From NCBI RefSeq assembly GCF_000166135.1, contig NC_014666.1, positions 992,001-1,056,000 of the forward strand: a DNA stretch of 64,000 bases. The letters are read 5' to 3'. Positions 1 to 7,583 of the stretch are shown here, one piece after another. The position numbers and the translations under genes were made by a program. The stretch comes from Pseudofrankia inefficax. Its GTDB lineage: Bacteria; Actinomycetota; Actinomycetes; Frankiales; Frankiaceae. The notes below the pieces were generated by a model, which had not been told where the DNA came from, did not search any database, and was given only the letters and a program-made list of their open reading frames with translations. The number at the start of each line of letters is the position of its first letter. Position 1 is the stretch's first letter.

Positions 1-1225
1 GCAGCCCGACCACCGCGTAGGTCATCGCCAGTCGGTGGTCGGCGAGCGGGTCGAGCCGAGCGCCGCGCAGCGGTGCCGGCCGGATCGCCAGGCCGTCCTC
101 GGTGACCGAGATGTCCGCGCCGAGCCGGCCGAGCTGATCGGCGAGCGCCCCGAGACGGTCGGTCTCCTGCAGCCGCAGGTGCGCGATGCCCCGCAGCCGG
201 GACGGCGAGTCCGCGAGCACCGCGAGCGCCGTCAGCACCGGGGCGGCCTCGCCGACGTCACCGAGGTCGGCGTCCAGACCGTGCAGCCCGTCCCCGCCAC
301 GCACCCGCAGGCCCTCGGGAGTCAGCTCCGTGTGCGCGCCCATCGCCTCCAGCAGCCCGGGCAGCATCCGACCGGGCTGGGTGGTCACCGCGGGCCAGTC
401 CGGGATCGTCACCTCGCCGCCGGTGGCGACCGCGGCGGCGAGGAACGGCGCCGCGCTGTTGAGGTCCGGCTCGATCGCGCGGTCGTAGGCCCGCAGCGGG
501 CCGGGCGTGACCCGCCAGGTCGGCGGCTTGCCCGTCGGGTCCGCGGGATCGCCGGGCTCGGTCTCGACGGTCGCGCCGGCCGCGCGCAGGTCGGTGACCG
601 TCATGTCCAGATACGGCCCGGACGGCAGCCGGCCGCCGACGTGGCTGACCTCGACGCCCTGGTCGTAGCCGGGCGCGGCCAGCAGCAGGCCCGAGATCAG
701 CTGGCTGGAGTCGGACGCGTCGACGGTCACCGCGCCACCGGTGATCCCGCCGCGGCCGCGCACGACCAGCGGCATGGTGTCGCCGTCGACGACGGCGCCC
801 AGGGCGCGCAACGCGTCGAGCAGCGGGGTCAGCGGCCGGTGGCGCATCCGCGGGTCGCCGTCGAACGTCACGTCGCCGTCGGTCAGCGCGGCCAGCGCCG
901 GGGTGAACCGGGCGACGGTGCCCGCGTTGCCGCAGTCGATCGCGGTCGGCGTCCCGTCCCGGCGGCCCAGCCCGCCGCGGACCACCCACGCGGACTCGTC
1001 CTGGTCGATCCCGACGCCGAGCGCGCGCAGCGCCCCGGCCATCAGGACGGTGTCCCGCGAGCGCAGCGCGCCGCGCAGCCGGGAGACGCCGTCCGCCGCG
1101 GCGGCGAGGACGAGGGCGCGGTTCGTGCCGGACTTGGAGCCGGGTACCCGCACCACAGCCCGCACGGGGCCGTGGGCCGTCGGTGCCGGCCAGGGGTCGG
1201 CGGGGACGCGCGTCGCTGTCGTCAC
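1..1225 (-). CDS. aroA: 3-phosphoshikimate 1-carboxyvinyltransferase (EPSP synthase), 3'-truncated by window edge
   Basis: EPSP synthase transfers the enolpyruvyl group of PEP to shikimate-3-phosphate in chorismate synthesis. The frame reads from a GTG at 1225 and is still open at base 1, giving 408 codons; about 30-35 C-terminal residues are missing compared with the usual length near 430. Visible family motifs are PGSKS (residues 28-32, substrate-binding Lys), CGNAGT, GDPRMRHRPL, SSQLISGLL and, close to the edge, DHRLAM. It lies 18 nt downstream of a methyltransferase gene on the same strand, so the two are probably co-transcribed. The identification is firm; only the C-terminus is unseen. 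Confidence 0.95.
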   Translation of the reverse strand, partial: MTTATRVPADPWPAPTAHGPVRAVVRVPGSKSGTNRALVLAAAADGVSRLRGALRSRDTVLMAGALRALGVGIDQDESAWVVRGGLGRRDGTPTAIDCGNAGTVARFTPALAALTDGDVTFDGDPRMRHRPLTPLLDALRALGAVVDGDTMPLVVRGRGGITGGAVTVDASDSSQLISGLLLAAPGYDQGVEVSHVGGRLPSGPYLDMTVTDLRAAGATVETEPGDPADPTGKPPTWRVTPGPLRAYDRAIEPDLNSAAPFLAAAVATGGEVTIPDWPAVTTQPGRMLPGLLEAMGAHTELTPEGLRVRGGDGLHGLDADLGDVGEAAPVLTALAVLADSPSRLRGIAHLRLQETDRLGALADQLGRLGADISVTEDGLAIRPAPLRGARLDPLADHRLAMTYAVVGL

Positions 1226-1243
1226 GCCCCCTATTTTGCCCGG

Positions 1244-2092
1244 CTAGCCGGGGCGGCGAGCCGAGGCGATGAGGTGGATGCCGATGGACTCGCCCTCGCG
1301 CTCGGCGGCGAGCTCGACCTCGGTCCGGACGAGGGTGGGGAATGACGACATGTCGGCGGCCAGTGCGCGCTTGACGGCCTCCGCCGACAGCACGCTGCGC
1401 GGCCTGACCCAGTCGACCTCGAGGCCCGCGCTGGTCAGCACGGCCTTGAGCTCCTCGGGCCAGAAGCACCGGGTGATCGTCCCGTCCTCGGCCGGGACCA
1501 GCACGACGTCCGCCCGCGGCACGTCGGACAGCTCGGCCCACCGGTGCTGCTCGGCCAGCCGGGCGAGCCCGAGCAGCAGCGAGTCGACGCACAGCAGCAG
1601 CTGGCCGCCCGGGCGCAGCAGCCGGTAGATCTCCTCGAGGGTGGCCTCGGTGGCCAGGCAGAACGACAGCGCCCGGCCCTCGGCGAGGACGGCGTCGAAG
1701 GAGCCGGGAGCGAACCAGTCGAGACTGCGGGCGTCGCCGGCCACCCGCAGCAGGGCCCCCGGCGCCAGCCGGGAGTCGGGATGCTCGGCCGCGCGCCGCA
1801 CGTCGGCCGCGGCCCGGGCCGGGGCGGGCTGCCGCGGGTCGCCGACAACCCGGATCACCCGGTGCCCGGCGGCCGCCATCTGGTGGGCGAACCTGTCTCG
1901 TTGGCCGGACACGTCGAGGACCCGGGAGGGCACGGGCGGCAGCCACTGCCTCAGCTGAACCGAGGCGACCTCGTCGTAGAACGACCAGTAGGGATCGTCG
2001 CTGCCCGCGGGAGCCTCACAGACGACCGTGGGCGCGGCGGGGCGTCGCTCCGAAACCACAAGTTCCGGCTCGGCGCCGGGACCAGACAGCAT
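1244..2092 (-). CDS. class I SAM-dependent methyltransferase-like protein
   Basis: This 282-aa protein has a Rossmann-type methyltransferase layout: a degenerate motif I (RVLDVSGQRDRF, near residue 57), an acidic strand with DARSLDWFAPGSFDAVLAEG (motifs II/III) and RLLRPGGQLLLCV (post-motif III). Motif I lacks the usual GxGxG, so SAM binding may be altered. The substrate is unknown. The ATG at 2092 follows a GGTAGGA ribosome-binding site. The stop is 18 nt before aroA, suggesting an operon. Methyltransferase-fold membership is well supported, catalysis less so. Confidence 0.75.
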   Translation of the reverse strand: MLSGPGAEPELVVSERRPAAPTVVCEAPAGSDDPYWSFYDEVASVQLRQWLPPVPSRVLDVSGQRDRFAHQMAAAGHRVIRVVGDPRQPAPARAAADVRRAAEHPDSRLAPGALLRVAGDARSLDWFAPGSFDAVLAEGRALSFCLATEATLEEIYRLLRPGGQLLLCVDSLLLGLARLAEQHRWAELSDVPRADVVLVPAEDGTITRCFWPEELKAVLTSAGLEVDWVRPRSVLSAEAVKRALAADMSSFPTLVRTEVELAAEREGESIGIHLIASARRPG

Positions 2093-2416
2093 GAACCATT
2101 CCTACCCTTCGAAGGGCCGCGATGCGAGGCATGTCACACACCAGAGCCGGAAGTCTCCGACGACCACGGACTTGCGATCACCTGTGCCCCGGCGACCCGG
2201 ACCGCGTCCGGCGGCACCGCCGTCGCGGATCGGCCGGCGTGTCGCCGTTCGTCGATCCACGCCACGTCGTCCCGCGCCACGCCGTCCCTGCCCGCCCGCA
2301 TGCCCTCTCCCACTGACCACATGTCCGTTCCCGCTCCGCGCCCGGCGGACATCGCCCCGACGGGCCGCGCCGAGGTCCCTGTGACCTCGCAGGCCGCTGT
2401 GCGCGGCACTACCGCT
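2093..2416. other. intergenic region between divergent genes
   Basis: About 320 nt separate the methyltransferase (minus) from the alpha/beta hydrolase (plus). It should hold both promoters, but I could not assign convincing -35/-10 elements. An in-frame ATG at 2300 could extend the hydrolase by 39 residues. Confidence 0.4.
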
Positions 2417-3136
2417 ATGACCACCAAGACCCCGCCCGAAACCGTCCTATCTGTCGACGGCGGGGCGCTGTTCGTGGTTCCCGGCGTCGAGCGCCCTGTC
2501 ACCGCAGGCAGCGAGGCCAGCGGCCGCAGCCTTTCCGCCGAAGCCGTCGATGGCCCACCGGTGGTGGTGCTGCTGCACGGCGCGGGCTCCGGAACCCAGA
2601 CCCCCGTGCTGCTGCGGCTGGCCGAGCGGCTCGGCGACGCAGGCGTCACCGTCGCCCGCCTCGAGATGCCCTACCGGGTGGCCGGCCGCAAGGCCCCGGA
2701 CCGGGCCGCGCGCCTGGACTCCGTCCTGACGGCCGCCGTCGAGGCGCTGGGCCGTCCGTCGCGGCTCGCCCTGGCCGGGGCCTCGATGGGCTCCAGGGTG
2801 GCGGTACGGACCGCTCGCCAGGTCGGGGCGCGGGGGGTCGTGGCTCTCGGCTTCCCGCTGAACCCGCCCGGCGACCGGCCTTCGCGCCAGGACGAGCTTT
2901 CTGGGGCGGGGGTGCCGGTCCTGGTCCTGCAGGGGGAGCGGGACTCGTTCGGCCGGCCGCGGGCCGATCCGGCGCGTGAGATCCAGGTGGTCGTGATCGC
3001 GCGGGCCGACCACTCGTTCAAGGTCCGGGTCCGCGACGGCCGGCCGGCCACCGAGGTCGTCGACGAGGCTGCCGGCCTGGCATCCGACTGGCTGGCCCGC
3101 CGCGTCCACGGGCATCCGGACGGCGCCCGCGGGTGA
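2417..3136 (+). CDS. alpha/beta hydrolase of the KANSL3/TEX30-like family
   Basis: The 239-aa product has the alpha/beta-hydrolase core: an oxyanion strand [11 protein letters not shown], the nucleophile elbow LAGASMGSR (G-x-S-x-G), the acid-bearing strand [12 protein letters not shown], and a late ADHSFK that supplies the His. This order matches the small KANSL3/TEX30-like hydrolases, whose bacterial substrates are not known. I use ATG 2417; an in-frame ATG at 2300 is an alternative. The stop is followed directly by a SigR-type promoter and sigR, so the gene abuts the sigR operon but probably has its own control. Confidence 0.8.
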   Translation: MTTKTPPETVLSVDGGALFVVPGVERPVTAGSEASGRSLSAEAVDGPPVVVLLHGAGSGTQTPVLLRLAERLGDAGVTVARLEMPYRVAGRKAPDRAARLDSVLTAAVEALGRPSRLALAGASMGSRVAVRTARQVGARGVVALGFPLNPPGDRPSRQDELSGAGVPVLVLQGERDSFGRPRADPAREIQVVVIARADHSFKVRVRDGRPATEVVDEAAGLASDWLARRVHGHPDGARG

Positions 3137-3147
3137 TCGCGCCGGCC

Positions 3148-3174
3148 GGGAATCCACCGGCGGCCCAGACGGTT
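3148..3174 (+). promoter_or_regulatory. SigR-type autoregulatory promoter upstream of sigR
   Basis: GGGAAT at 3148-3153 is followed by exactly 18 nt and then GTT at 3172-3174. This matches the SigR/SigH-family consensus GGGAAT-N18-GTT completely. Transcription would start near 3180, about 30 nt before a TTG start that has a GGAGG site, which parallels the sigRp2 promoter of Streptomyces. Confidence 0.75.
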
Positions 3175-3210
3175 GGCGAGTGTGCAAGCAGAGGTCACGG
3201 AGGTCCGACA

Positions 3211-4179
3211 TTGACGCCTGAGAGCCAGTTGTTCCGGCAGGTAGCCGCGCCGGTGGCGGTGGGCGGTTTCGTCCCGCGGCCGGTCATCGGGGGCGCTTCG
3301 CCGTCAGGCGCACTCCCGGTTGGCGGGGTATCGTCCCCGAAGAAGGCCGGTGAGAGCCGCTCGGCGCAGCCGCTCGCGCGATGGGAAGACGTAACGGGCC
3401 AGAACGCCCCGACGGGGCCGGAGCATCTGGCGGCCGAGGACATCGCGACGGTGACGGCGGCGAGCGGTCCGTGGGCCGCTCCGACCGTTGACGCGAAGTC
3501 AGCCGTCCAGCGGCCCGCGACGCAGGTCCGGGGGGTCGTTCCTCCCGGCTCTCCGAGCGGTGAGGGAGTGATCCTGGTCGACGAGACCACCGAGGCGCGG
3601 GGCGCGCGATTCGAGCGCGACGCCCTTCCGTACCTCGACCAGCTGTACGCGGCCGCGCTGCGGATGACGCGCAACCCGGCCGACGCCGAGGATCTCGTCC
3701 AGGAGACCTTCGTGAAGGCGTTCGCGGCGTTCCACCAGTTCCAGGAGGGCACCAACCTCAAGGCCTGGCTGTACCGCATCCTCACGAACACCTTCATCAA
3801 CAGCTACCGGAAGCGGCAGCGCCAGCCGCTGCAGAGCCCGACCGAGCAGGTCGAGGACTGGCAGCTGGCCGAGGCGGAGTCGCACACGTCGACCGGTCTG
3901 AAGAGCGCCGAGGCCGAGGCGCTGGAGCATCTGCCTGACAGCGACATCAAGGACGCACTGCAGGCGTTGCCCGAGGACTTCCGCATGGCCGTCTATCTGG
4001 CCGATGTAGAGGGTTTCGCCTACAAGGAGATCGCTGAGATCATGGGCACCCCCATCGGCACGGTGATGTCCCGGTTGCATCGGGGTCGGCGCGGTCTGCG
4101 CAACTCGCTGGAGGAGTACGCCAGGGAGCGCGGGCTGGTTCCCGCCGGCTCCACCGGGAGCGAGGGCGGTGCTTCGTGA
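3211..4179 (+). CDS. sigR: thiol-oxidative-stress ECF sigma factor SigR (long isoform from TTG; short isoform from GTG 3568)
   Basis: SigR directs RNA polymerase to disulfide-stress genes and is held inactive by RsrA. The sigma-2 region ([24 protein letters not shown]) and sigma-4 region ([30 protein letters not shown]) are nearly identical to Streptomyces SigR. The conserved protein begins about residue 120 of this frame, near GTG 3568 (203 aa, weak RBS). Upstream, TTG 3211 has a well-placed GGAGG site and lies just after a perfect SigR promoter, so I annotate the 322-aa form as the induced isoform, equivalent to SigR' of Streptomyces. The extra 119 residues are low in complexity. The stop overlaps the rsrA start (GTGA). 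Confidence 0.93.
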   Translation: MTPESQLFRQVAAPVAVGGFVPRPVIGGASPSGALPVGGVSSPKKAGESRSAQPLARWEDVTGQNAPTGPEHLAAEDIATVTAASGPWAAPTVDAKSAVQRPATQVRGVVPPGSPSGEGVILVDETTEARGARFERDALPYLDQLYAAALRMTRNPADAEDLVQETFVKAFAAFHQFQEGTNLKAWLYRILTNTFINSYRKRQRQPLQSPTEQVEDWQLAEAESHTSTGLKSAEAEALEHLPDSDIKDALQALPEDFRMAVYLADVEGFAYKEIAEIMGTPIGTVMSRLHRGRRGLRNSLEEYARERGLVPAGSTGSEGGAS

Positions 4180-4472
4180 GCTGCGGCGAACCGCACGAGA
4201 TCGACTGTCGCAAGGTTCTCGACGCGGTGTTCCTGTATCTCGACAACGAGTGCGACGGCAGTCAGCAGAACCTGATCCGGGCTCATCTCGACGAGTGCTC
4301 GCCGTGCCTGCGCGAGTTCGGCGTCGAGCAGGAGGTGAAGCTGCTCGTGGCGCGCAAGTGCGGCGGCGAGCGCGCTCCTGACTCGCTACGGGTCAGTCTG
4401 ATGGCCCGCCTGCGCGCGGTCCGGGCCGAGGCGAGGACGGACGCCGGCGCCCCGGAGATCCACGCCGAGTAG
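4176..4472 (+). CDS. rsrA: redox-sensing zinc anti-sigma factor RsrA
   Basis: This 98-aa zinc-containing anti-sigma protein binds SigR and releases it when its cysteines form a disulfide. The ZAS motif H-x3-C-x2-C is present as His37, Cys41 and Cys44, with Cys3, Cys11 and Cys62 at positions that match Streptomyces RsrA closely. The GTG start at 4176 overlaps the sigR TGA, a translational-coupling arrangement expected for a sigma/anti-sigma pair. A strong hairpin follows the stop. Confidence 0.93.
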   Translation: MSCGEPHEIDCRKVLDAVFLYLDNECDGSQQNLIRAHLDECSPCLREFGVEQEVKLLVARKCGGERAPDSLRVSLMARLRAVRAEARTDAGAPEIHAE

Positions 4473-4480
4473 ACCGAGTG

Positions 4481-4523
4481 ACGACGAACGCCCCGCGGCT
4501 CAAGCCGGCGGGGCGTTCGTCGT
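4481..4523 (+). terminator. terminator hairpin of the sigR-rsrA operon
   Basis: A perfect 16-bp stem pairs 4481-4496 with 4508-4523. The 11-nt loop can itself pair GGCT with AGCC. It starts 8 nt after the rsrA stop. There is no T-tract, which is common for actinobacterial terminators. Confidence 0.8.
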
Positions 4524-4542
4524 TCCGACGCGACTCAGCCAT

Positions 4543-4676
4543 GATCCCGACCCTGGACCGGGCCAGTCCCAGACTTACAGGTACCGGAGACTGAGGTTGG
4601 GGAGGGCGCTCTAGGCGCCCGACCCAGGCGGAGCGGGCGAAGGGCCCTCAGGGCCCGGTTCCGCCCGATCGCCTCA
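4543..4676 (+). repeat. interspersed palindromic element, copy A
   Basis: This is copy A of an element also seen at 14921-15030, 16757-16884 and (inverted) 59497-59629. It holds CCCGACCCTGGACC at 4546-4559, a GGGCGC/GCGCCC hairpin at 4604-4620, a GGCGGAGCGGG block and a second hairpin (GGGCCC/GGGCCC). It lies between convergent rsrA and the bL37 gene and runs into the latter's stop codon. It is the most diverged copy at its right end. Confidence 0.65.
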
Positions 4677-4748
4677 GGCGTTCGGGCGCTTGCCGTGGTT
4701 GGCCTTGTTCTTCGCGCGGGCGCGCCGCTTACGCTTCTTCTTCGCCAT
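4674..4748 (-). CDS. 50S ribosomal protein bL37 (24 aa)
   Basis: The 24-residue product starts MAKKKRKRRAR and ends KANHGKRPNA. It closely resembles the very small actinobacterial ribosomal protein bL37 found on the mycobacterial large subunit, which shares the KANHGKRPNA ending. An AAAGGAG ribosome-binding site lies 8 nt before the ATG at 4748. The start is embedded in the 3' end of the upstream DUF5317-like gene, so translation may be coupled. It is easily missed because of its size. Confidence 0.85.
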   Translation of the reverse strand: MAKKKRKRRARAKNKANHGKRPNA

Positions 4749-5502
4749 GCCGCGATCTCCTTTCTCGGTCGTCGCCGCCATGCCGCTCGTCGCTGACATC
4801 AGCGGCCATCGTGCCACGCCGAGGCGTGGGAGTGACGCCCGCCGCCGGCCCGGCCGGCAGCGCGGCGACCGGCCGGCGACCCGCGGCCGAGCCGGCACCC
4901 GGGTCGGCGTCGGCGTCTCCCGCGGCCTGCGCCTGGCGGTGGCCGCGGCGGCGGTCGCGGGCCTCCCTACGGGCCCGCAGGGTCCGGCTCGCCCGCACCG
5001 GCGCGAGCCCGGCGAAGAGTCCGATCCCGGACGCGATCAGCACATCGCCGGCGCTGAGGGCCGCGGGCGCTCCCCAGAACGGAAACGCGATCACGTCCCC
5101 CAGGTAGCGCAGCCGGGTGTCATGGTCCGCGAGCACGTAGTGGTCCGACCGGGCCACGTCGGCCCGGTCGATCCCAGCCGAGCTGATCGCCGACGTCGAG
5201 ACCGGCATGCGACCGTGGTTCGCGCCGATGACGGCCGCGTTCAGCGCGAGACCGATGAAGAGCAGGAGCAGCCCGGGAATCCGCCGATTGGCCGCGGAGA
5301 GAATCGCGGCGAGCACGGCCGCCGCCAGCCAGCCGACGGTCTGGAGCCGGGGCGCGACCACGGCGACCACGAGCGCGAGGACGATCACGGCGGCCAACCA
5401 GCCGAGCCGTACCCGGACCCGCCCGAGCGCGTCCAGGGTCCCCCCGCGCAGCCGGGCGATCAGGAGACCGACCAGCAGGGCAAGGACGAGGAGAACGAAC
5501 AC
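4729..5502 (-). CDS. DUF5317-like integral membrane protein
   Basis: The 257-aa product has about five hydrophobic segments (for example MFVLLVLALLVGLLIARL at the N-terminus, then two closely spaced helices near residues 36-70 and another near 75-90) and a charged, probably disordered tail after residue 190. The pattern, including the short loop NRRIPGLLLLFIGLALNA and a motif GANHGRMPVS, fits the actinobacterial DUF5317 family of unknown function. The GTG start at 5502 is the furthest upstream. Its last 20 nt overlap the bL37 gene in another frame. Confidence 0.7.
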   Translation of the reverse strand: MFVLLVLALLVGLLIARLRGGTLDALGRVRVRLGWLAAVIVLALVVAVVAPRLQTVGWLAAAVLAAILSAANRRIPGLLLLFIGLALNAAVIGANHGRMPVSTSAISSAGIDRADVARSDHYVLADHDTRLRYLGDVIAFPFWGAPAALSAGDVLIASGIGLFAGLAPVRASRTLRARREARDRRRGHRQAQAAGDADADPGAGSAAGRRPVAALPAGPAAGVTPTPRRGTMAADVSDERHGGDDRERRSRHGEEEA

Positions 5503-5579
5503 ACCCGTAGTCTCCTAGCCCGTCCCCTTCTACCCCGCATCGACTGGCCGTCATCGCAGGTATTTGTCGGTTTTTCCCG

Positions 5580-5880
5580 CCCCCGCCCCCCGCCCGCGCT
5601 CGGCCTCGGCCTCGGCCCCGGGCAGGACCGGCCCCGGCTCGGCGTGGCCCGGCTCGGGCTCAGCCCGGTCCAAGGCCCGGCCGGTTCGGCCTCGGCTTGG
5701 CTCGGTCTGGCTCGGCCTCGGCGTGGCTCAGCCTCGACCCCGGTCGGTCCGGGGGCTGGCCTTGGTCTGACTCGACCTCGACCCGGGTCCCGGCCTCGGC
5801 CTCCGGCGGGTCCGTCCTGGACTCGGCTCGATCGGACTCGGCCTCGACCCGCTCCTGCCTCGGTCCCGGCCGGCGGAGCC
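5580..5880. repeat. degenerate CTCGGC/GGCTCGG low-complexity tract
   Basis: About 300 nt are dominated by imperfect iterations of CTCGGC, GGCTCGG and CCTCGACC. The period drifts between 6 and 12 nt. It could arise by slippage. No coding frame within it looks selected. Confidence 0.6.
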
Positions 5881-6354
5881 TGGCACGGCCGGGGGCCTGG
5901 CCGCGGCGCGGCCGGCGGGGCCTGCTCGCATCGCGGCGGGCCGGGACGCGGTGGCCTCAGCTTCACCGGGGCCGTGCCTGGTCAGGTTCGCGATCGCGTG
6001 CGGTAGCCGGGTTGTCTGGGAGTCGGAGTGTGGTCGGTGGTCGTCCGGGCGCCGTGTCAATTCTGGGCGGTCGCCCTCCGTGGCCGCCGTTTCCCCTGCG
6101 CAATTGGCGATCATCGCGCCCTGGCGCCGGCCCAGTTCTTCATGATCGTCGGTTGGGCAGGGGGAATCGTCGTTCGGTGCCCCGGTTTGTCGCATTTATC
6201 TCTGCGCAACTGGCGATCATCGTCGTGATCCACCGCCGGATCGTTCGAAGATCGCCAGATGGGTGGGCGGTTCGGCGGCTCGAACCGTCGCTCGCCTGAA
6301 GGACAAACCGTCCATCGCTTGAGCGATCGCCAGGGCGCCCCATCGCCCGCCGCG

Positions 6355-6443
6355 TTCCGCGGTGCGGGTGATCTCTGTGTTCCGCGGTGCGGGTGATCTC
6401 CGCGTTCCGCGGTGCGGGTGATCTCCGCGTTCCGCGGTGCGGG
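6355..6443. repeat. 25-nt tandem repeat, three full copies plus a partial fourth
   Basis: Copies begin at 6355, 6380, 6405 and 6430 with an exact 25-nt period; the core is TTCCGCGGTGCGGGTGATCT. The first junction differs at two positions (CTGTG instead of CCGCG). The fourth copy is cut after about 14 nt. Confidence 0.8.
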
Positions 6444-6748
6444 GCGCGCGGTGCGTATGGCGTTACGAGGGCGTGTCCGCCGATCGACGGGGATGGGGCT
6501 GATCTGACACACCGGCGCCACGGTCGGATCGGCGTGGGCGAGGCGGTCTACGCTGGCAAGCGGATCGGCAGGGGTCCGGGGCTTCGCGGGACCGCCCTGG
6601 CCGATCTGACCACGCTGATCCGGGTGACGCCGATCTGGGCGAAGGTCTGCCGGGTGATCTCGCCCGTCAGGCCCGGACGGGCCGGTCGAAAACCCGAGCG
6701 CCCCGACCCGTGCGCGTCCCGCGCACCCGTGCCCCGGAAGGGATGACC

Positions 6749-6976
6749 ATGGCCGAGGAAGTCCGCGCCGAGATGGTGGCGAACGTCTGGAAGGTTGTCG
6801 TCGGAGTGGGCGACGCCGTCGCGGCCGGGGACGCGCTGGTGATCCTCGACTCGATGAAGATGGAGATCCCGGTCATCAGCGAGGACGGCGGCACCGTTGC
6901 TCAGATCGCCGTTCAGGAGGGCGACGTCGTCCAGGACGGTGACCTCATCGCAGTAGTCGAACCCATGCCCGTCTAA
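6749..6976 (+). CDS. single-domain biotin/lipoyl-attachment protein (TB7.3-like)
   Basis: The 75-aa protein is a single biotinyl/lipoyl hammerhead domain with the modification motif SMKM near residues 33-36 (Lys35) and the flanking EVRAEMV start and GDLIAVVEP end typical of biotin carboxyl-carrier domains. It corresponds to mycobacterial TB7.3 (Rv3221c), which also sits beside the sigH-rshA pair. The carboxylase partner is unknown. I choose ATG 6749 because GGAAGGG is 7 nt upstream; an ATG at 6743 is possible. A biotin synthesis operon lies just downstream on the other strand. Confidence 0.85.
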   Translation: MAEEVRAEMVANVWKVVVGVGDAVAAGDALVILDSMKMEIPVISEDGGTVAQIAVQEGDVVQDGDLIAVVEPMPV

Positions 6977-7329
6977 GGGTCGCCGACTCAATGGCCCCAG
7001 CCCAACGGGTGGGGGCTGGGTCGCGCGTCTGGGAGCCGGGTCCCGGTGCCCGGAAGCCCGTCGGTCCTGCGCCATGATCGCGGCCGGCGGCCACGGGGTA
7101 GGAGTGCCGCCGCCCGCGCTGGCTCAGCGCTGCGAGGGCGCGGCACCTCATGCGCCACGGCCTGCGCCCCCAGAGCGCCGGGCCCCGGGCCCGAGCGCCG
7201 GCCTGCGGCCAGAACCTCCCGCGGACCGGCCCGCGGCGCCCGCGGCCCGGAGTCTGAGCCCCGGCGCCCGCGGCCGGACCACGCGGCCCGAACCCCGCGG
7301 CCCGAACCCCGCGGTCCGGCGTCAGCGGG
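6977..7329. other. intergenic region with a weak hairpin and GC-rich repeats
   Basis: An 8-bp hairpin (6996-7003 with 7013-7020, CCCAGCCC/GGGCTGGG) may terminate the biotinyl-protein transcript. From 7190 on there are repeated CGCGGCCCGAACCC and GGCGCCCGCGGCC units. No gene is seen. Confidence 0.45.
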
Positions 7330-7566
7330 TCAGTTGGGCGAGGTGCTGACGCCGTGTTCGGCGCAGCGGGCGGTCCAGCCGGTGGGGACGACCTGGACCA
7401 CGAGACGGCGCCGGCAGGTGGGGCAGTAACGCGGTGGTTCCAGGGCGCGGGCCGCGTCGCAGCGCTCGTGTGTGCCCGTTCCGGCTGGCTCGCCGCAGCG
7501 GTCGCAGTAGGGCGCGGACACCAGCGGCGTGGCGCTCGATGCCAGGGTGTCGTGCTCGGCGGTCAC
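7330..7566 (-). CDS. bsaP: biotin synthase auxiliary protein BsaP
   Basis: The 78-aa protein has six cysteines, including Cys21-x2-Cys24, Cys36, Cys48-x2-Cys51 and Cys68, and an SxPxC pattern resembling the small protein encoded after bioB in mycobacteria (Rv1590). That protein, BsaP, has been reported to be needed for biotin synthase activity through an iron-sulfur role. Here the GTG start at 7566 lies 17 nt after the bioB stop on the same strand, supporting a joint function. The assignment rests on position, size and cysteine spacing. Confidence 0.75.
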   Translation of the reverse strand: MTAEHDTLASSATPLVSAPYCDRCGEPAGTGTHERCDAARALEPPRYCPTCRRRLVVQVVPTGWTARCAEHGVSTSPN

Positions 7567-7583
7567 CTGTGCTCGTCCCGGGC

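Larger units (their letters stand above)
5503..6748. other. gene-poor repeat-rich region
   Basis: About 1.2 kb without a convincing gene. It contains a degenerate CTCGGC/GGCTCGG tract (5580-5880), two near-identical 20-nt repeats (6098-6117 and 6203-6222), GATCGCCAG motifs (6251 and 6325) and a 25-nt tandem repeat (6355-6443). Open frames here have repeat-driven compositions and no recognisable domains. The promoter of the biotinyl protein should lie at its right end. Confidence 0.55.

Noticed and set aside
258-1946. 562-codon minus-strand frame overlapping aroA and the methyltransferase
   Set aside because: The true aroA and methyltransferase frames show family motifs; this frame does not.
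6355-6443. CRISPR-like array
   Set aside because: The copies are contiguous tandem repeats with no spacers, and no cas genes are present.
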